Part shown: positions 9,930 through 23,068 of the stretch, in pieces
Numbering within the stretch: position 1 is the first letter of the stretch
How the letters are laid out: each line of letters opens with the position of its first letter
Notes under the pieces: generated by a model
What the model was told of the DNA's origin: nothing
Seen by the model: the letters and a program-made list of their open reading frames with translations, nothing else
Database searches by the model: none
Assembly: GCA_009763385.1 (NCBI GenBank)
Contig: CM019825.1
Location: 17,367,621-17,431,620 of the forward strand
Direction of reading: 5' to 3'
Length of the DNA: 64,000 nt
Source: Coix lacryma-jobi var. lacryma-jobi
Lineage: Eukaryota > Streptophyta > Magnoliopsida > Poales > Poaceae
Position numbers and translations under genes: made by a program

Positions 9930-11340
9930 CTGTCAAAACGACCAAGTCCGATGATAACATCTGCAAGATTAGAATTAGCCTTGCCCACAAGTTGAAATAG
10001 TTTTTTTCTTTGCATGGTAAAGTTGCCAGTTTTTTTCCATGACACGATTCCTCAACCATATCATCGACCTATCAAAATTGGAATTTTCAAGTTCAGGACT
10101 TCTAGAAAAAGGTTTAATGATACTGTCACAACACATAAGTTCATAAACTTTGCACAATTTCACTACCTGCCGAATATAATGATCAAGGGCGATAGTTTGA
10201 CCAAGAACACTTGAAACTATGTGAATCCCGTCCGTGTCTAAACTTTTAAGAACTATATAATCAAGACCTCCTTTCATCCATGTTGTCAAGGATGGTTTCT
10301 CGACCACTGCATAATCTGTTCAAGCAAATAAGATGGCATCAGTTGATGTAGATTTTACTCTAAACCAGCATCTTTACAAAGAGTCAAACAGTGAAATTCA
10401 AAGGGGCATATGCCAAAGCTCAGTCACAGTGACCAAAACTGCTAAACAAAAATGCACGCAACACACAGCCTAGGCATGCGATGATTCTCTTTAAGTTGAG
10501 TTCTAGCACAGTTAACCAATAGCATCTTGAATATAACAGAAGGCAATTGTACTGTTTTCTGTCCATGCAAATAATATCAAGGAACACAAAAATAGAGGCA
10601 AGTAAAAAGCAGTAAACAGACAAAGTTTAGCAGTGGGCAAACTGGGCATACCATCTTTTCTCATCTCTGGAAGCCATCCTGAAGCATGCTTCCTAATTAT
10701 ATCAAGGTAGTACTCAGCTTCATGATCAGCAATGTTGAAAAACACAGCAGAACCATACTGGAAAACAACCACATAGCGATAGCAAAATGTGTTGTCCTTC
10801 ACTCCAATGTTCTGCACAAATATCAACCAAAATCACAAGGAAATCAATCTGTAGAATAATTCAATGTTGCAAAAGCATGTCCAACCAGCCCAAACGTGAC
10901 TGAGATTTCTTAATTGAATTTCAGTTCTTCCAACAAAGTGATGCTAAACTGTAATCGCTAACCATATTTTTTTAAAAAAAATATCAGGAGGGGTTTTTGG
11001 CCCCTACTGTTCACTAACCATAATCTCAGGTGGGAACTCAGAGTACCGAAGCGCAATGTAGTTAAGCGAACGGGTCGACGGAGGCATGATATCATTCCCG
11101 TGCTCAGCTTGCATGCTCTTCATATCAATGCTGCCACGGCGAGGAGGAAAAATTGAAAACATGTCATTTTAGTTCGCAGCGCCAATTGGGCATCAACATC
11201 TCTCCAGAATAGCACGGTAGCACCCAATATTTCCTCGCTGATAAATCATCAAACACCTACCGAGCAAGCGCGGGAGCGGCGCTGCGTGCTTACCTGGTGG
11301 AGAGGAAGTATGCCTTGACGGGGATGTAGCGTGTCGGGCC
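9930..11340 (-). pseudogene. RMND1/DUF155 family (RETARDED ROOT GROWTH-like) pseudogene, five exons left
   Basis: Minus-strand exons with matching splice sites: 11340-11294 (RYIPVKAYFLST), 11130-11019 (IDMKSMQAEHGND...NYIALRYSEFPPEIM), 10811-10652 (NIGVKDN...VVVFQYGSAVFFNIADHE), 10315-10167 (YAVVEKPSLTTWM...VLGQTIALDHYIRQ) and 10068-9930 (VDDMVEE...KKLFQLVGKANSNLADVI). The family comprises mitochondrial/organellar proteins; the Arabidopsis member RRG affects root meristem growth. Breaks: an in-frame TAG at 11343-11341 directly before the first exon and no upstream transit peptide; a frameshift in the last exon, where a run of seven A's follows VDDMVEE; and no downstream exons after the final donor, so the usual C-terminal membrane segment is absent. 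Family assignment is confident. Confidence 0.85.
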
Positions 11341-11435
11341 CTAAGATACTCCACACTTGCTGCTGCGAATAAAAAAGTTCAGAACCTAAGATACTCTGCG
11401 CTTGCTGCTGCAAATAAAAAAGTTCAGAACCTAAG
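11340..11435. repeat. 45-bp tandem repeat at the pseudogene 5' break
   Basis: The unit ctaagatactcc...aaaaaagttcagaac begins at 11341 and 11386, with a third partial start at 11431 (period 45). It sits exactly where similarity to the RMND1 family ends. Confidence 0.85.
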
Positions 11436-12980
11436 CTGATTGCTTGTTCTTGCTTCGAGTAAGAAACATCAAGAGCCTTAGTGCACTAAGTCTAAGAAAC
11501 ATTTATACAACTCCAGTGAGGTCTAAACTCATGCAGCAAGGGATTCATTTAGAATAATTCTCAAATCACATGTGCTAAACTCATTATGCGTTTTGCCACC
11601 AATATTCACCAGAATACAGAAGTATAGCACTATTTTATAACGGGTTTTTGAATGGCAGCTATTATACTTGGGACTCTTCGGGCAAACAATTGTTTAGCCT
11701 ATACTAATAAATTGTCCCTAACTTGCATCATCAGTGTTATATTGTTCAATGCATACATGCCCTCACTTCTTAGTTTCTTTAGACACTGAGTAATTTTGGT
11801 TTGATATTTTCTTCCTAGTCATTTGTGAAAGAAAATGGAAAAGGTGATACCATTAAGGAAGACCTGGGAGAGGAAACACAAAACACCTTAAAAATGAACA
11901 GTTGTGTGATCTTAGGCTCTTGGCAAAGATATGCTAATTTATTTTAACAATAGTTTTATTACAGATAAGAAATACTGCATGAGCTTATGAAATGGAACAA
12001 TTATTTTGGTCCTTTTTGTGCTGCTCTATCAATAGCCACATATTTTATTGCTCAATCATCCTGATAGGTAGACATGGACACTTGAGGTTATTCATCAGTT
12101 GTATAAAGATAGAGAAGATAAGAGAAAGAGAAGCCAATCTTTCCCTCAAACATCTAAGCAAGAAAATTACAAATCTGCATGCCCTACCTAGCAAGTCGAA
12201 AGCAAAGGAATGGCTAACTATACAATGTATGGGTAGGCTCACAAGTCACAAGCAGCTAGTATAGATAAAACCATATCAATATTCCATTTTACAGGACAAA
12301 ACCATATCCCTGTTCTAGAACTAATAACAAGATAAATAGAGCATTCTAGGTGAAGCTCAGTGAGAAAAAAAATGCTAGATCTTTTTATTATTCTTCCTAG
12401 ATCCTAGGTGACTTGATAATCTGAATGGTGGCGCACCAAAGTAACATAATCATTACACTTGGTTTTTTGAAAAATAGAGGAGGTCATATAGCAGAGGGAC
12501 ATTCAAAAGGCACGCCAGAGCCCAAAAAACCATTTAGAAAGATATACACTTCGTTTAGTAACCATGCCAACCGACACATGACTATTTCCTGTTACAACAG
12601 GACCTAAATGTTATGGAGTAGATCAAGAAACTCACCATACATATGGTGTTCCTTCTGTAGGAATTTTCATATGGTGCAAATTGGGTTTGTCAGCAACTAA
12701 AAGAAGCATCCCAAGCCTGAATTTGTATCCAAACCTCGTCAATCACTTGCCACTGAGGAAAGAGGATGAGAGCAACACTCCAGCAGCAATAACCATGATG
12801 GCTGGAACCCTAGATAAGAACCAAATCAGTATGGTGAAATCAAAGAGAGGGGAGGGGGAGGGATCGATAACATATACCCTGGTGCTGCAGAAATTAAGCG
12901 CAAACATGTGCCTGAGTCTGAGACAGAGATGGCAGGTTGTCTGAGCCGCAAACCAGTTCCAGGTGTAGCAGGTCAGGAAG
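11436..12980. other. Intergenic region, no supported gene
   Basis: AT-rich, with scattered short open frames on both strands and no recognisable domain. Splice-like signals near 12870-12900 on the minus strand (GGTATATG after GC-rich DNA) could mark an untranslated first exon, but nothing coding was found to join it to. Confidence 0.35.
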
Positions 12981-13661
12981 GTGCAGGGCAGGGGCGACAG
13001 TGACGTCCGCAGGGAAGGGGCAGGGAGGTCGTCGGCGGGCTTCAGCAGCGACGGGCGACCGCCTGTCTTCCCTTCCCCAGGTAGTAGGCTTCACCAGCGG
13101 CGTAGACAAGCTCCGGTGAGGACGCTGAATCAAGCACTGCGACCTTCGATCGCTGGCTCGGGCAAACGCGAGCAGGCAACGACTTTGGGAACCAGGGGAT
13201 GGGTTCGATCTAGAGCGGGCGCGGCCGGCCGACGGGAGCGCCGAGCGTCGGGGCGGTTTCGTGATGGGACCGCCGGGGGGTGCGTGGTGGGGGTCGCGAC
13301 GACCGAGGCGGCGTGGAAGGGCCTCGGCCGGGGTAGGGAAGGGCGGATCTCGGCGTCGGCGCGTGGAAGGGCCTCGGCCGGGGGAGCAGAGCCGGCGCTC
13401 GGTTGGCCGGGGGTCCCGACGGCCAGGGCGGCGCGGACGGATCTCGGCGTTGGCGACCGGCGCCCGGTCGGCCGGGCGAACAGGGCAGGCACCGGGGAGC
13501 GTGATGACGGGCGAGGCGAGGAGGAGCGCCGGGGAGCGTGATGGCGGGCGAGGCGAGGAGGAGCGTCGGGGAGCGTGGTGGCGGGTGAGGCGAGGAGGAG
13601 CGGCAGGGAAATCGCGTTGTGGAGGGCGTCGCGAGGGGAGCCGGGCGGGGCGAAAACCGGA
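12981..13661. repeat. GC-rich region with 37-bp minisatellite and tail of short tandem repeats
   Basis: A very GC-rich block. Three 37-bp units (ggggagcgtg(a/g)tg(a/g)cggg) start at 13494, 13531 and 13568. A second duplicated motif, gcgtggaagggcctcggccg, occurs near 13310 and 13359, and ggatctcggcgt recurs. A TAAAGA microsatellite (about 13662-13688) follows. Open frames here run on both strands as expected of GC-rich repeats and carry no domain. It may be a CpG-rich promoter remnant of the decayed minus-strand gene. Confidence 0.6.
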
Positions 13662-14198
13662 GTAAAGATAAAGATAAAGATAAAGATTTGGCAGATGATC
13701 CGTGGAGTAAAACTAAATATGTTTTAGTCAGTAGTATGTTTTTTAAAAAAAATAAAATAATGGCGCACCCTGGTAATAAATAGGAAAATATTTCAACATG
13801 TTCAAGAGTGTCGTGAGTTTAAATTTATATGCAACCAGTTACATGTCTGACCCAATACTTATGACAATAGTAGTGGCATATCTTTTGCATTCACTAAAAA
13901 TGACATATCAATTCATAATCGCAGGCTTCGTCGACGAGTTAGATTTGGAGGTTGAGCTGCAATTGCTATGTCTATCAAATAGAGAAGCAAATTCATCGTC
14001 TCACCTTGTATTGAAAGAAGCCAAACTTGATAAGTCAAATAGTCAATCAATCAAGACAAACCCACTCTGAATGAGTACACTCTATCGTACAAGAATGCAA
14101 TGGCTATTGTTATTCTCGTGCTAGGAGAAATCATTACCTAACTATCAACCCACAAGCTCCGTCTAGCAATCACTTCATTGATGTTGGGAAAAAATATA

Positions 14199-14349
14199 CT
14201 CCATATCTTCCAGATTATAAGTCATTCTGATTTTTTTCTTTACATCTAATTTACTACGTAGTATCTAGATATATATTATATCTATATATACAGTAAAATG
14301 GATGTAACAAAAAAAAGTTAAAGCGATTTATAATTTGAAACATAGGAAG
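14199..14349. mobile_element. Degenerate Stowaway-like MITE, 151 bp
   Basis: Ends ctccatatcttccagattat and ataatttgaaacataggaag are imperfect inverted repeats in the Stowaway style, flanked by TA at 14197-14198 and 14350-14351. The core is AT-rich. Confidence 0.7.
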
Positions 14350-15569
14350 TATATAATAAGACATTCTAGTAATCAAATTGGTGTCCAAGATGGATATGTC
14401 TGGTCTTAGGTAAAACCACCTATCCAGGGATCTCAGATCTTCTCACGAGAAAACTTATGAATGAACAATCACATAAGTAATGGAAAAATTATCAAGCTTC
14501 TATATGGAACAAAATACGGATGGAATAGAATGGAAATTTGAACATGAATGTATTTCAACTGCTTCTTCAGGTTAGTTCGTAACCGACATTCTACCTTCAT
14601 CACTACCTCTAGTGTAACACTCCAGTGTTAAGCAAACTAAAACCTGACATGTCATCATATGCACTAGCATTTTATTGAGTGATAACCTCGTTATGCATTC
14701 ACTAAAGCAAGTTTATTCTTTATGCTTGTGCTTAGTGGATAAGAAGTGTTTAAGTTGAAACCCTAGTTATGTTTTCTTATGAGGTGATCAGTGTTTGTTT
14801 ATATAAAGGGGTATAATGGTAATTTCTTATAGTAGTGAATTTTGGATCAAACTTTGGATTTATGTTTCAAAGATGAATTTGGACCTTGATTCAAGTCATC
14901 AATGGAATATAATTCAGTTTTGGTTTAAAATTCATTAAATAGTTTAAATAATTCCAAAATCCTATTTTATTCCCTTTTCTATAAATCAAAATTTAGAAAG
15001 AATTTGGGTATGCTTTAAAAAGCAAAGTTGCTCCATTTCTGATAAGGAACAACTTTGATGTGTAAAGTTTTTCAAGTGTTCATACAAAATCAAAAGTAAT
15101 TGAGAAAGTCCTCTTTTACCCTTTTTATCCCCTTTTGCAATTCAAACTCAAATTCAAAATGCAAGCCAAATTTGGGTGTGTTGCAAAAATAAAAGATGTT
15201 CAGTTTGAAATTCTGAGCATTTGATATTTTGGAATATTTTCAACTTCAATTCAAAAATTCAAAGTAATTTTAAATTTAGGAAAGGGTAGAATTGGGAAAG
15301 GGGGAAGATAAGCTTCTGGCTCTGTTCATGGCGGTGGCCGCCGAGGCTTTAACCGGCGATGCCAGCGCACTGGGCATCGCTCCCTCTCGAACAAGCGTGC
15401 GACCGTCTCCGTGGCGAAGTTACTCAGCTGCTGGCCTTTTATCTCGCGTCGTGGCATCCTCTCTCGCGCTTGCCGTCGACATCTTGCCACGAAACCCCGA
15501 CGAGCACCTTCTCGGTTCAATCTTCAATTCACCGTTAACCGAGCATCCTCATCTCAATTTGACCGCGGG

Positions 15570-15577
15570 TATAAATA
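15570..15577 (+). promoter_or_regulatory. LTR TATA box
   Basis: TATAAATA inside gggtataaataccc, preceding a CT-rich leader; the same site occurs at 38154-38161 in the 3' LTR. The B-type leader copies have CTATAAGTA at the equivalent place. It is the probable core promoter of the retroelement transcript. Confidence 0.6.
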
Positions 15578-15910
15578 CCCTACTTCCTTGCGCATATCCA
15601 GAGCCCACCCCTTTGATCTTTACTGTCTCAGAGAGCCAGAAATCGCCGTTTTTCTTCCCACCAGTGAAAAAGCTCCGACGAGCTCGCGTCCGCCGTGGTC
15701 CGATCAACTGGGCACTTCCCTTTTTCCTTTGTCTCGCGTTTCTATTCCATCTTGATCCCAGAAAACTCATCGGCTCGATGGTTTCGTGTGTGGTGCTCAG
15801 GTCTCGCCGGAACCTTTTCTTCTTCGCCGGAGTTTGCCGCCGAAGGCCACTGCTCCGTGGACGTCCTACCTCCGTTCATCCTCCGCTCAAACTAGCTAGC
15901 GCATCGACAT

Positions 15911-15920
15911 CAGGGTGAGC
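15911..15920 (+). other. Candidate leader splice donor
   Basis: CAGG|GTGAGC is conserved in every LTR leader copy seen (15911, 18967, 38495, 41551 and the inverted copies). It would pair with TTTTAGCAG directly before the H3-mimic ATG or with AAACAG directly before the gag ATG. Splicing is inferred only. Confidence 0.4.
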
Positions 15921-18900
15921 TACTGGAGTTTCCTAGCCTCTCCGCTCTGCTTCTACCAGTCTAGGTTCGCCGGAACAGGGTCGCCACGATCCGGTCCGCC
16001 GCCGTGCGTGGCCAGGCTTCGCCGGAGCAGTAGAGTTTAGGGTTAGGGGCTCAATCGATTGCGGTTGACCTGCCGGTGCTGATGCTTGCGTTAGTGGAGT
16101 CTCTAATGGCCGGAGTTGGCCGGCGTAAGGACCGCCGCCGCTCGGTGCGTCGTCGTGCGCGCCGGCCATGGTCGGGGACTTCCCGTTTGTGAAGACGAGG
16201 AAGTCCAGGGTGTTGGTTGCAAAGTCTGTGACTCTGGTGAATAGCGCCATGGACTGCGGGTTAGTTTCGTGTAAACTGGAGGGCTCTTTTGCAAAGTTGC
16301 CAGGACGCGCGGGCGGAGCCAGGCTGGGCTGGCTTTCGTGCGTGTTGGGCCGAGCCGGACTGGGCCAAAAGCCCAGTTTGGGCTAGTTTTGTGTTTTTCT
16401 TTTTCTGGCTTTATGCACAGTAGCTAGTTTTGTTAATTTTGTTATAATTAATCTATAGCTCTAAAAATTATGAAATTTGACATGGATGATCTTAGTATAT
16501 CTGTGCTAATTTAAAAATTATAAAATCTGTGTTTAGAGTAATTTTGCTATAGTCATTAAATGCATGCTTTAATTAATAAATGAAACTTTGGTGATTTATG
16601 TAATTTTCTGTATTTATCCAAAAATCATGAAATTTGAAATGTAAGTTTATCTTAGTCACATCTACCTTCATGTTTAATTTCATCTCTGTTTAAATAAGTA
16701 TAAGTTAGTTTATAAATAAAAGCTATTTAAGGTTTATAAAATAAATAGAAATGCTTAAACATATAGGTTTGTGTGATCTTTGGAATTGTTTGACAACCAA
16801 TGGGAACCTAGCATAAATTGCTCCCTGGTTATGGTTTTCTTTGTGTTAATTATCTTTTGTCATTAGTTATTTATATAGCCTTGCTTTGTGGTTGTGATAT
16901 GAAATGTTTAATAGGCTTGGGTGAATTATCTTGATCTGCTGATTAATAAAGGTAGTATTCCTTTTAAGTTTTCCAAGTTGGGTTTGTTGGTTTGCAAAAG
17001 TTATAGTTAAGAAAATTTCCATCTTTACCATATTCATGTCATAAGCATCTCATTGATCATGCATATGCAATTCTACGTGTAGATTCCGTTTCGGAAGAGC
17101 CTGTTTCTCAGTGGATTCCTTCTGAGTGTGTGAATCTTCCTATCCCTTCTGAGTTGCCGGACTTCGCTGACTCTCAAGGCAAGCCCCGGTGCATTTAACC
17201 AATCCCTTGGATTTACTATTACATTTACTTTTGATAACTTGATGCATTAGATGTTTATCAAATAAATGCTTTAAACCTGTTGATGCGTGATCAACCTTGT
17301 TATCGATATCTCAGTCCTTGATTTTTTGTTTTATGCAAAGGAAGATAGGCTCAGCCTTGCTTTCTCACACTCCCAATAAATGTTTTGATACTTATCGTTT
17401 TATAAAAATACTTAGTATGCTTAGCCATGCTTTGCTACTTCTTAAAGTAGGTGTTTTCAAAATGGTTGCTTTGTTAAGGGAATCATGAATCTTGAGACAA
17501 CATGATAATGATAGTAACTTACATCAAGAGTGGAGTCTTGTTGTAAGGTTACTCAACTTAGGACCTTATCGTTGTTGGACCACTGTGTTTGAGACCTTTG
17601 AGTACAGCCCACATGCGGACGTAAGCCTCGTCTATAGCTATTCCGATACCTGAGAATGGCTAACCGCGCACTGGGAGTGGAGAGATGGCGGGAGTAGCGT
17701 GTACCCTCGTGGGTTAAAGTCCCGGACTGAAGGTGTACTGTACTCTCGGGTGGCGCGGACCCGTTCTTGTATGGGAGGATCTATAGATAGGGTTGATATA
17801 TGCAAGATTAAGTTCTACATATATCGTGTGGTACTGAATCCCCAGCTGGGTGTAATCGATTCGAATCGTCGTGTTTCCTCGGTTATTGAATTTTGGATCA
17901 AACTTTGATTTTATGTCTCAAAGATGTATTTGGACCTTGATTCAAGTCATTAATGAGATATAATTCAGTTTTGGTTTAAAATTCATTTAAATAGTTTAAA
18001 TAATCCCAAAATCCTATTTTGTTCCCTTTTCTATAAATTAAAATCTAAAAAGAATTTGGGTATGTTTCAAAAAGCAAAGTTGTTCTATTTCTGTCAAGGA
18101 ACAACTTTGATGTGTAAAGTTTTTTTCATGTGTTCATGCAAAATCAAAAGTAATTGTGAAAGTTCTATTTTGTCCTTTTTGTCCCCTTTTGCAAATCTAC
18201 CTCAAATTCAAAATGCAAATCAAATTTGGGGGTGTTGCAAAAATAAAAGATGTTCAGTTTGGAATTCTGAACATTTGATATTTTGGAATATTTTCAACTT
18301 CTATTCAAAATTTCAAAGTAATTTTTAATTAGAGAAGGGTAGAAAGGGGAAGGGAGAGGATATGCTCTTGTTCCTGTTCATGGCGGCCGGGAGGGAGTGA
18401 TCTGTCGATCACCCGAGCGCGCGTGTGGACGCCGATCTCTCCCGAATCCGCACACGACCGTGACCGTGGCGAGGTTGCGCACCTGCTGGCCAGCTCTCTC
18501 GCGTCGTGGCACCTCCTCCCGAGCTCACCGTCGCCGTTTGCCACCGATGCACCGACGGGCGCCATCTTGATCCTAATCCAAAATTGACCGTCTCTGCTTG
18601 ATCTCATCCCGATTCACCACACCTATAAGTACCTTGTTACCTTGCGCGTCTCCCGGACTTTACCTCTTCATCTCTAACACCTCAGAGAGCTCGCACTTGC
18701 CGGTTTTCCGTCCGCCGGTTCTGAAATCGCCGTCGAGCTCGGGTCTGCAGTGGTCCGCTCAACCGAGCACTTATCCGACCACTCCCTTTTATGTTATCAC
18801 TTCATCGTGATCCCTGTGAACTCATCGGCTTGATGGTTCCATGTCTAATGCCCAGGTCTCACCGGAACAGCGCCATCTTCACCGGAGTTCTCCGCCAATC

Positions 18901-19170
18901 GCCGCTGCTCCGTGGACGTCCTACCTCCGTTCATCCTCCGCTCAATCTAGCTAGCGCATCGACATCAGGGTGAGCTACTGGAGCTTCCTAGCCTCTCCGC
19001 TCTACTTCTACCAGTCTAGGTTCGCCGGAACAGGGTCGCCACGATCCGGTCCGCCGCCGTGCGTGGCCAGGCTTCGCCGGAGCAGTAGAGTTTAGGGTTA
19101 GGGGCTCAATCGTTTGCGGTTGACCTGCCAGTGCTGATGCTTGCGTTAGTGGAGTCTTTTATGGCCGGAG

Positions 19171-22100
19171 TGGCAGAACCGCCTAAGTTAAGTGGCCCAC
19201 ATGCACTCATCATTGTCTTAAAGACTTTTGATCGGCATGCATGAGTTCCAAATGACTTAAGGGATCTGTCGGGTGTCCTCGGGAAACCCGAATCATCCAC
19301 GTTTATCTTTCTTCCAGGATATTCCTTTGTCCAGTATCACAGTATTACAACAGTTTTATAGATACGAGAAATATCAGAGTAAAGCGGAAAGATTATACAA
19401 TATAGATTAAAACTTAATTGCTAAGTTTACAAACCATAGGTACTTAATATTACATAAAAGTTCGGAACTTTATATTATACATAAACCATCACTGAAACAC
19501 TTGCCCAAGGTCACTCATCAACATCATCATCACTCTCCTCCACGAGAGTGAAGAAACACTGGCCATCAAAGGGATGGTCAACTGGTTCACCTGCAACAAG
19601 GATTAACAAACCCTGAGTACAAAAGTACTCAACAAGACTTAACCGACTAGAAAAGGGGAGAAGACTCAGGTATGCTGGCTAAAGGAATTCAAGGTAAGGC
19701 TTTAGCAAGAACAAAGCTTTTTCTTTTGCATAAAAGCTTACTAGAGTAACTCCTATATCCAAAATTTTATTCAAGATTCATATTCAAGATTTCCTAAGGA
19801 TTTTTCAAACATTTAAAACATATCTCTGATCAAAATCCTTTTCTCAAGATTCATTCTTTACTACGGTGCAGGTCAGTGGATTGAGGCTCCATATCCGAGG
19901 AAACACGGCGATTCGAATCGATTAACCCAGCTGGGGATTCAGTACCACACGATATATGTAGAACTTAATCTTGCATATATCAACCCTATCTATAGATCCT
20001 CCCATATAAGAACGGGTTCGCGCCACCCGAGAGTACAGTACACCTCGAACCCGACTATCTCATAGCCCCGAGGGTACACGCTACTCCCGCCATCTCTCCA
20101 CTCCCAGTGCGCGATTAGCCGTTCCCAGGTATCGGAATAGCTATAGACGAGGCTTACGACTGCATGTGGGCTGTACTCAAAGGTCTCAATCACAGCAGGC
20201 CAACAACGATCAGGTCCTAAGTTGAGTAATCTTACAACAAGACTCCATTCTTGATGTAAGTTACTATCAAAATCATGTTGTCTCAAAATTCATTATTCCC
20301 ACCTACTGTAATAAAGTAGTTTAGCATGGCTAAGCATTTCTACTGTTTGTGTAAAACAGGTATCAAGGTTTGATATAACAAGGTAAATCATGCATCAACG
20401 GGTTTAAAACATTTATTTGTTAAACAACTAATGCATCAGGTTATAAAGAAAAGTGTAATTGCGAAATTCAAGGAATCGGTTTAAATGCACCGGGGCTTGC
20501 CTTGAGAAACAGCGAAGTCCGACAACTCAGACGAGATGGAAAGATCTACACCCTCAGAAGAAATCCACTGAGAAGCAGGCTCTTCCGGAACGGAGTCTAC
20601 ACGAATAAATGCATATGCATGATCAATGAGATGCTTTGACATGAACATGGTAAAGATGGAAATTTTCTTAACTATAATCTTTACAGAATACAACTTTCCA
20701 TCACGGTAAAGTTGCAAACCAACAAACCAACTTTAGTTATTCTAAAGCATAACTAAACAGGTTTTATTATTTTCTTTAAACATGGTTAAACAACTTAACA
20801 AGCAACAAAAAGGTATCTACATAAATGGGTCCATAACCAGGGAGCAATTCATGCTATCTTCCTATTGGTTGTCAAACAATTCCAAAGATCACACAAACTT
20901 ATAATGATTAAGTATGTCTATCTATTTTATTTAATAAATTCTTTTATATAACCTTTTACTTATACACAAATCATATTTTGTCAAACAGAGATGAAATTAA
21001 TTATGAAAGTGTATATCAGTGATATAAATTCACATGTCAAATTTTATGATTTTTGGAGTAACCTAGAAATCTACATAAATCATCAAAGTTTCATTTATTA
21101 AATAAAAGACCTATTTAAATCAGTTTTAAAAGTTACTCAAAACTCAAGTTTCAGATTTTTCATAAATACTAGATAACTTGAGAATACTTCACATAAAATT
21201 TCATAATTTTCAGAGCTATAAATTAAATACAACAAAAAGAACAAATCTGGTTACTGTTTAAAGAAACAGAAAAAGAAAAACTAAAAACTTGCCCAAACCG
21301 GCCTTACGGCCCAGCCCAAGCGGCCCAACTCCACGCGAAAGACAGCCCAGCCAGCTCCCGCCCGCGCGCGTTGTCCACTTTGCAGAAAGGCCCTCCAGTT
21401 AACACGAAACTAACCCGCAGTCCATGGCGCTATTCACCAGAGTCACAGACTTTGCAACCAAGACCCTGGACTTCCTCGTCTTCACAAACGGGAAGTCCCC
21501 GACCTTGGCCGGCGCGCACGGCGACGCACTGAGCGGCGGCGGTCCTTACGCCGGCCAACTCCGGCCATAAAAGACTCCACTAACGCAAGCATCAGCACTG
21601 GCAGGTCAACCGCAAACGATTGAGCCCCTAACCCTAAACTCTACTGCTCCGGCGAAGCCTGGCCACGCACGGCGGCGGACCGGATCGTGGCGACCCTGTT
21701 CCGGCGAACCTAGACTGGTAGAAGTAGAGCGGAGAGGCTAGGAAGCTCCAGTAGCTCACCCTGATGTCGATGCGCTAGCTAGATTGAGCGGAGGATGAAC
21801 GGAGGTAGGACGTCCACGGAGCAGCGGCGATTGGCGGAGAACTCCGGTGAAGATGGCGCTGTTCCGGTGAGACCTGGGCATTAGACATGGAACCATCAAG
21901 CCGATGAGTTCACAGGGATCACGATGAAGTGATAACATAAAAGGGAGTGGTCGGATAAGTGCTCGGTTGAGCGGACCACTGCAGACCCGAGCTCGACGGC
22001 GATTTCAGAACCGGCGGACGGAAAACCGGCAAGTGCGAGCTCTCTGAGGTGTTAGAGATGAAGAGGTAAAGTCCGGGAGACGCGTAAGGTAACAAGGTAC

Positions 22101-23068
22101 TTATAGGTGTGGTGAATCGGGATGAGATCAAGCAGAGACGGTCAATTTTGGATTAGGATCAAGATGGCGCCCGTCGGTGCATCGGTGGCAAACGGCGACG
22201 GTGAGCTCGGGAGGAGGTGCCACGACGCGAGAGAGCTGGCCAGCAGGTGCGCAACCTCGCCACGGTCACGGTCGTGTGCGGATTCGGGAGAGATCGGCGT
22301 CCACACGCGCGCTCGGGTGATCGACAGATCACTCCCTCCCGGCCGCCATGAACAGGAACAAGAGCATATCCTCTCCCTTCCCCTTTCTACCCTTCTCTAA
22401 TTTAAAAATTACTTTGAAATTTTGAATAGAAGTTGAAAATATTCCAAAATATCAAATGTTCAGAATTCCAAACTGAACATCTTTTATTTTTGCAACACCC
22501 CCAAATTTGATTTGCATTTTGAATTTGAGGTAGATTTGCAAAAGGGGACAAAAAGGACAAAATAGAACTTTCACAATTACTTTTGATTTTGCATGAACAC
22601 ATGAAAAAACTTTACACATCAAAGTTGTTCCTTGACAGAAATAGAACAACTTTGCTTTTTGAAACATACCCAAATTCTTTTTAGATTTTAATTTATAGAA
22701 AAGGGAACAAAATAGGATTTTGGGATTATTTAAACTATTTAAATGAATTTTAAACCAAAACTGAATTATATCTCATTAATGACTTGAATCAAGGTCCAAA
22801 TACATCTTTGAGACATAAAATCAAAGTTTGATCCAAAATTCAATACTATAAAAGAAATTACCTTAATACCCTTATACCCAAACAAACACTAACTAATATC
22901 ATGAAAGCATAATCTAGAGATCAACTTAAGCACTCTTTATCAACTAAGCATAAGCATCAAATGATAAACTTGTTTTAGTGAATGCAATACCAGATTATCA
23001 CTCAATTGAAATGCCAATGCATATGATGACATGTCAGGTTTTAGTTTGCTTAACACCGGAATGTTACA
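19171..23068 (-). repeat. Element B 3' LTR, complete, 3,898 bp
   Basis: On minus it begins TGTAACATTCCGG next to the purine tract and ends TTCTGCCA at 19171. It contains, in order, an AT-rich front, a GC-rich leader, an AT-rich stretch and a conserved tail. It serves as the reference for how an unrearranged LTR of this family is laid out. Confidence 0.85.

Larger units (their letters stand above)
14613..19170 (+). repeat. Element A 5' LTR, front part, chimeric and interrupted
   Basis: Starts TGTAACACTCCAG. At about 17883, after cctcgg, it jumps back to sequence equivalent to an LTR front of the B subtype (attgaattttggatcaaac). It runs through a second GC-rich leader copy to 19170, where the inverted end of element B (tggcagaacc) begins. 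The same internal chimera is present in the right-hand LTR, so it predates A's insertion. The GC-rich leader around 15300-16390 and its second copy around 18350-19160 are homologous to each other. Confidence 0.75.

Noticed and set aside
13130..13541. Long open frames on both strands of the GC-rich island
   Set aside because: GC-rich repeats open several frames at once; the translations are Arg/Gly/Pro-rich without a domain and follow the minisatellite period.
14600..14620. Search for a target-site duplication around element A
   Set aside because: The left flank (cctctag) has no match after 41740; the right LTR is truncated, so none can be expected.
15292..15918. 208-aa open frame in the A LTR (repeated at 37876-38502)
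   Set aside because: It spans the LTR TATA box and the start of the leader, has no domain, and the equivalent B-type leader copies do not preserve it.
18329..18607. 92-aa open frame identical in four LTR copies (18329, 22122, 29763, 40913)
   Set aside because: It is antisense to the LTR promoter, and its identity simply reflects recent duplication of the LTR sequence.
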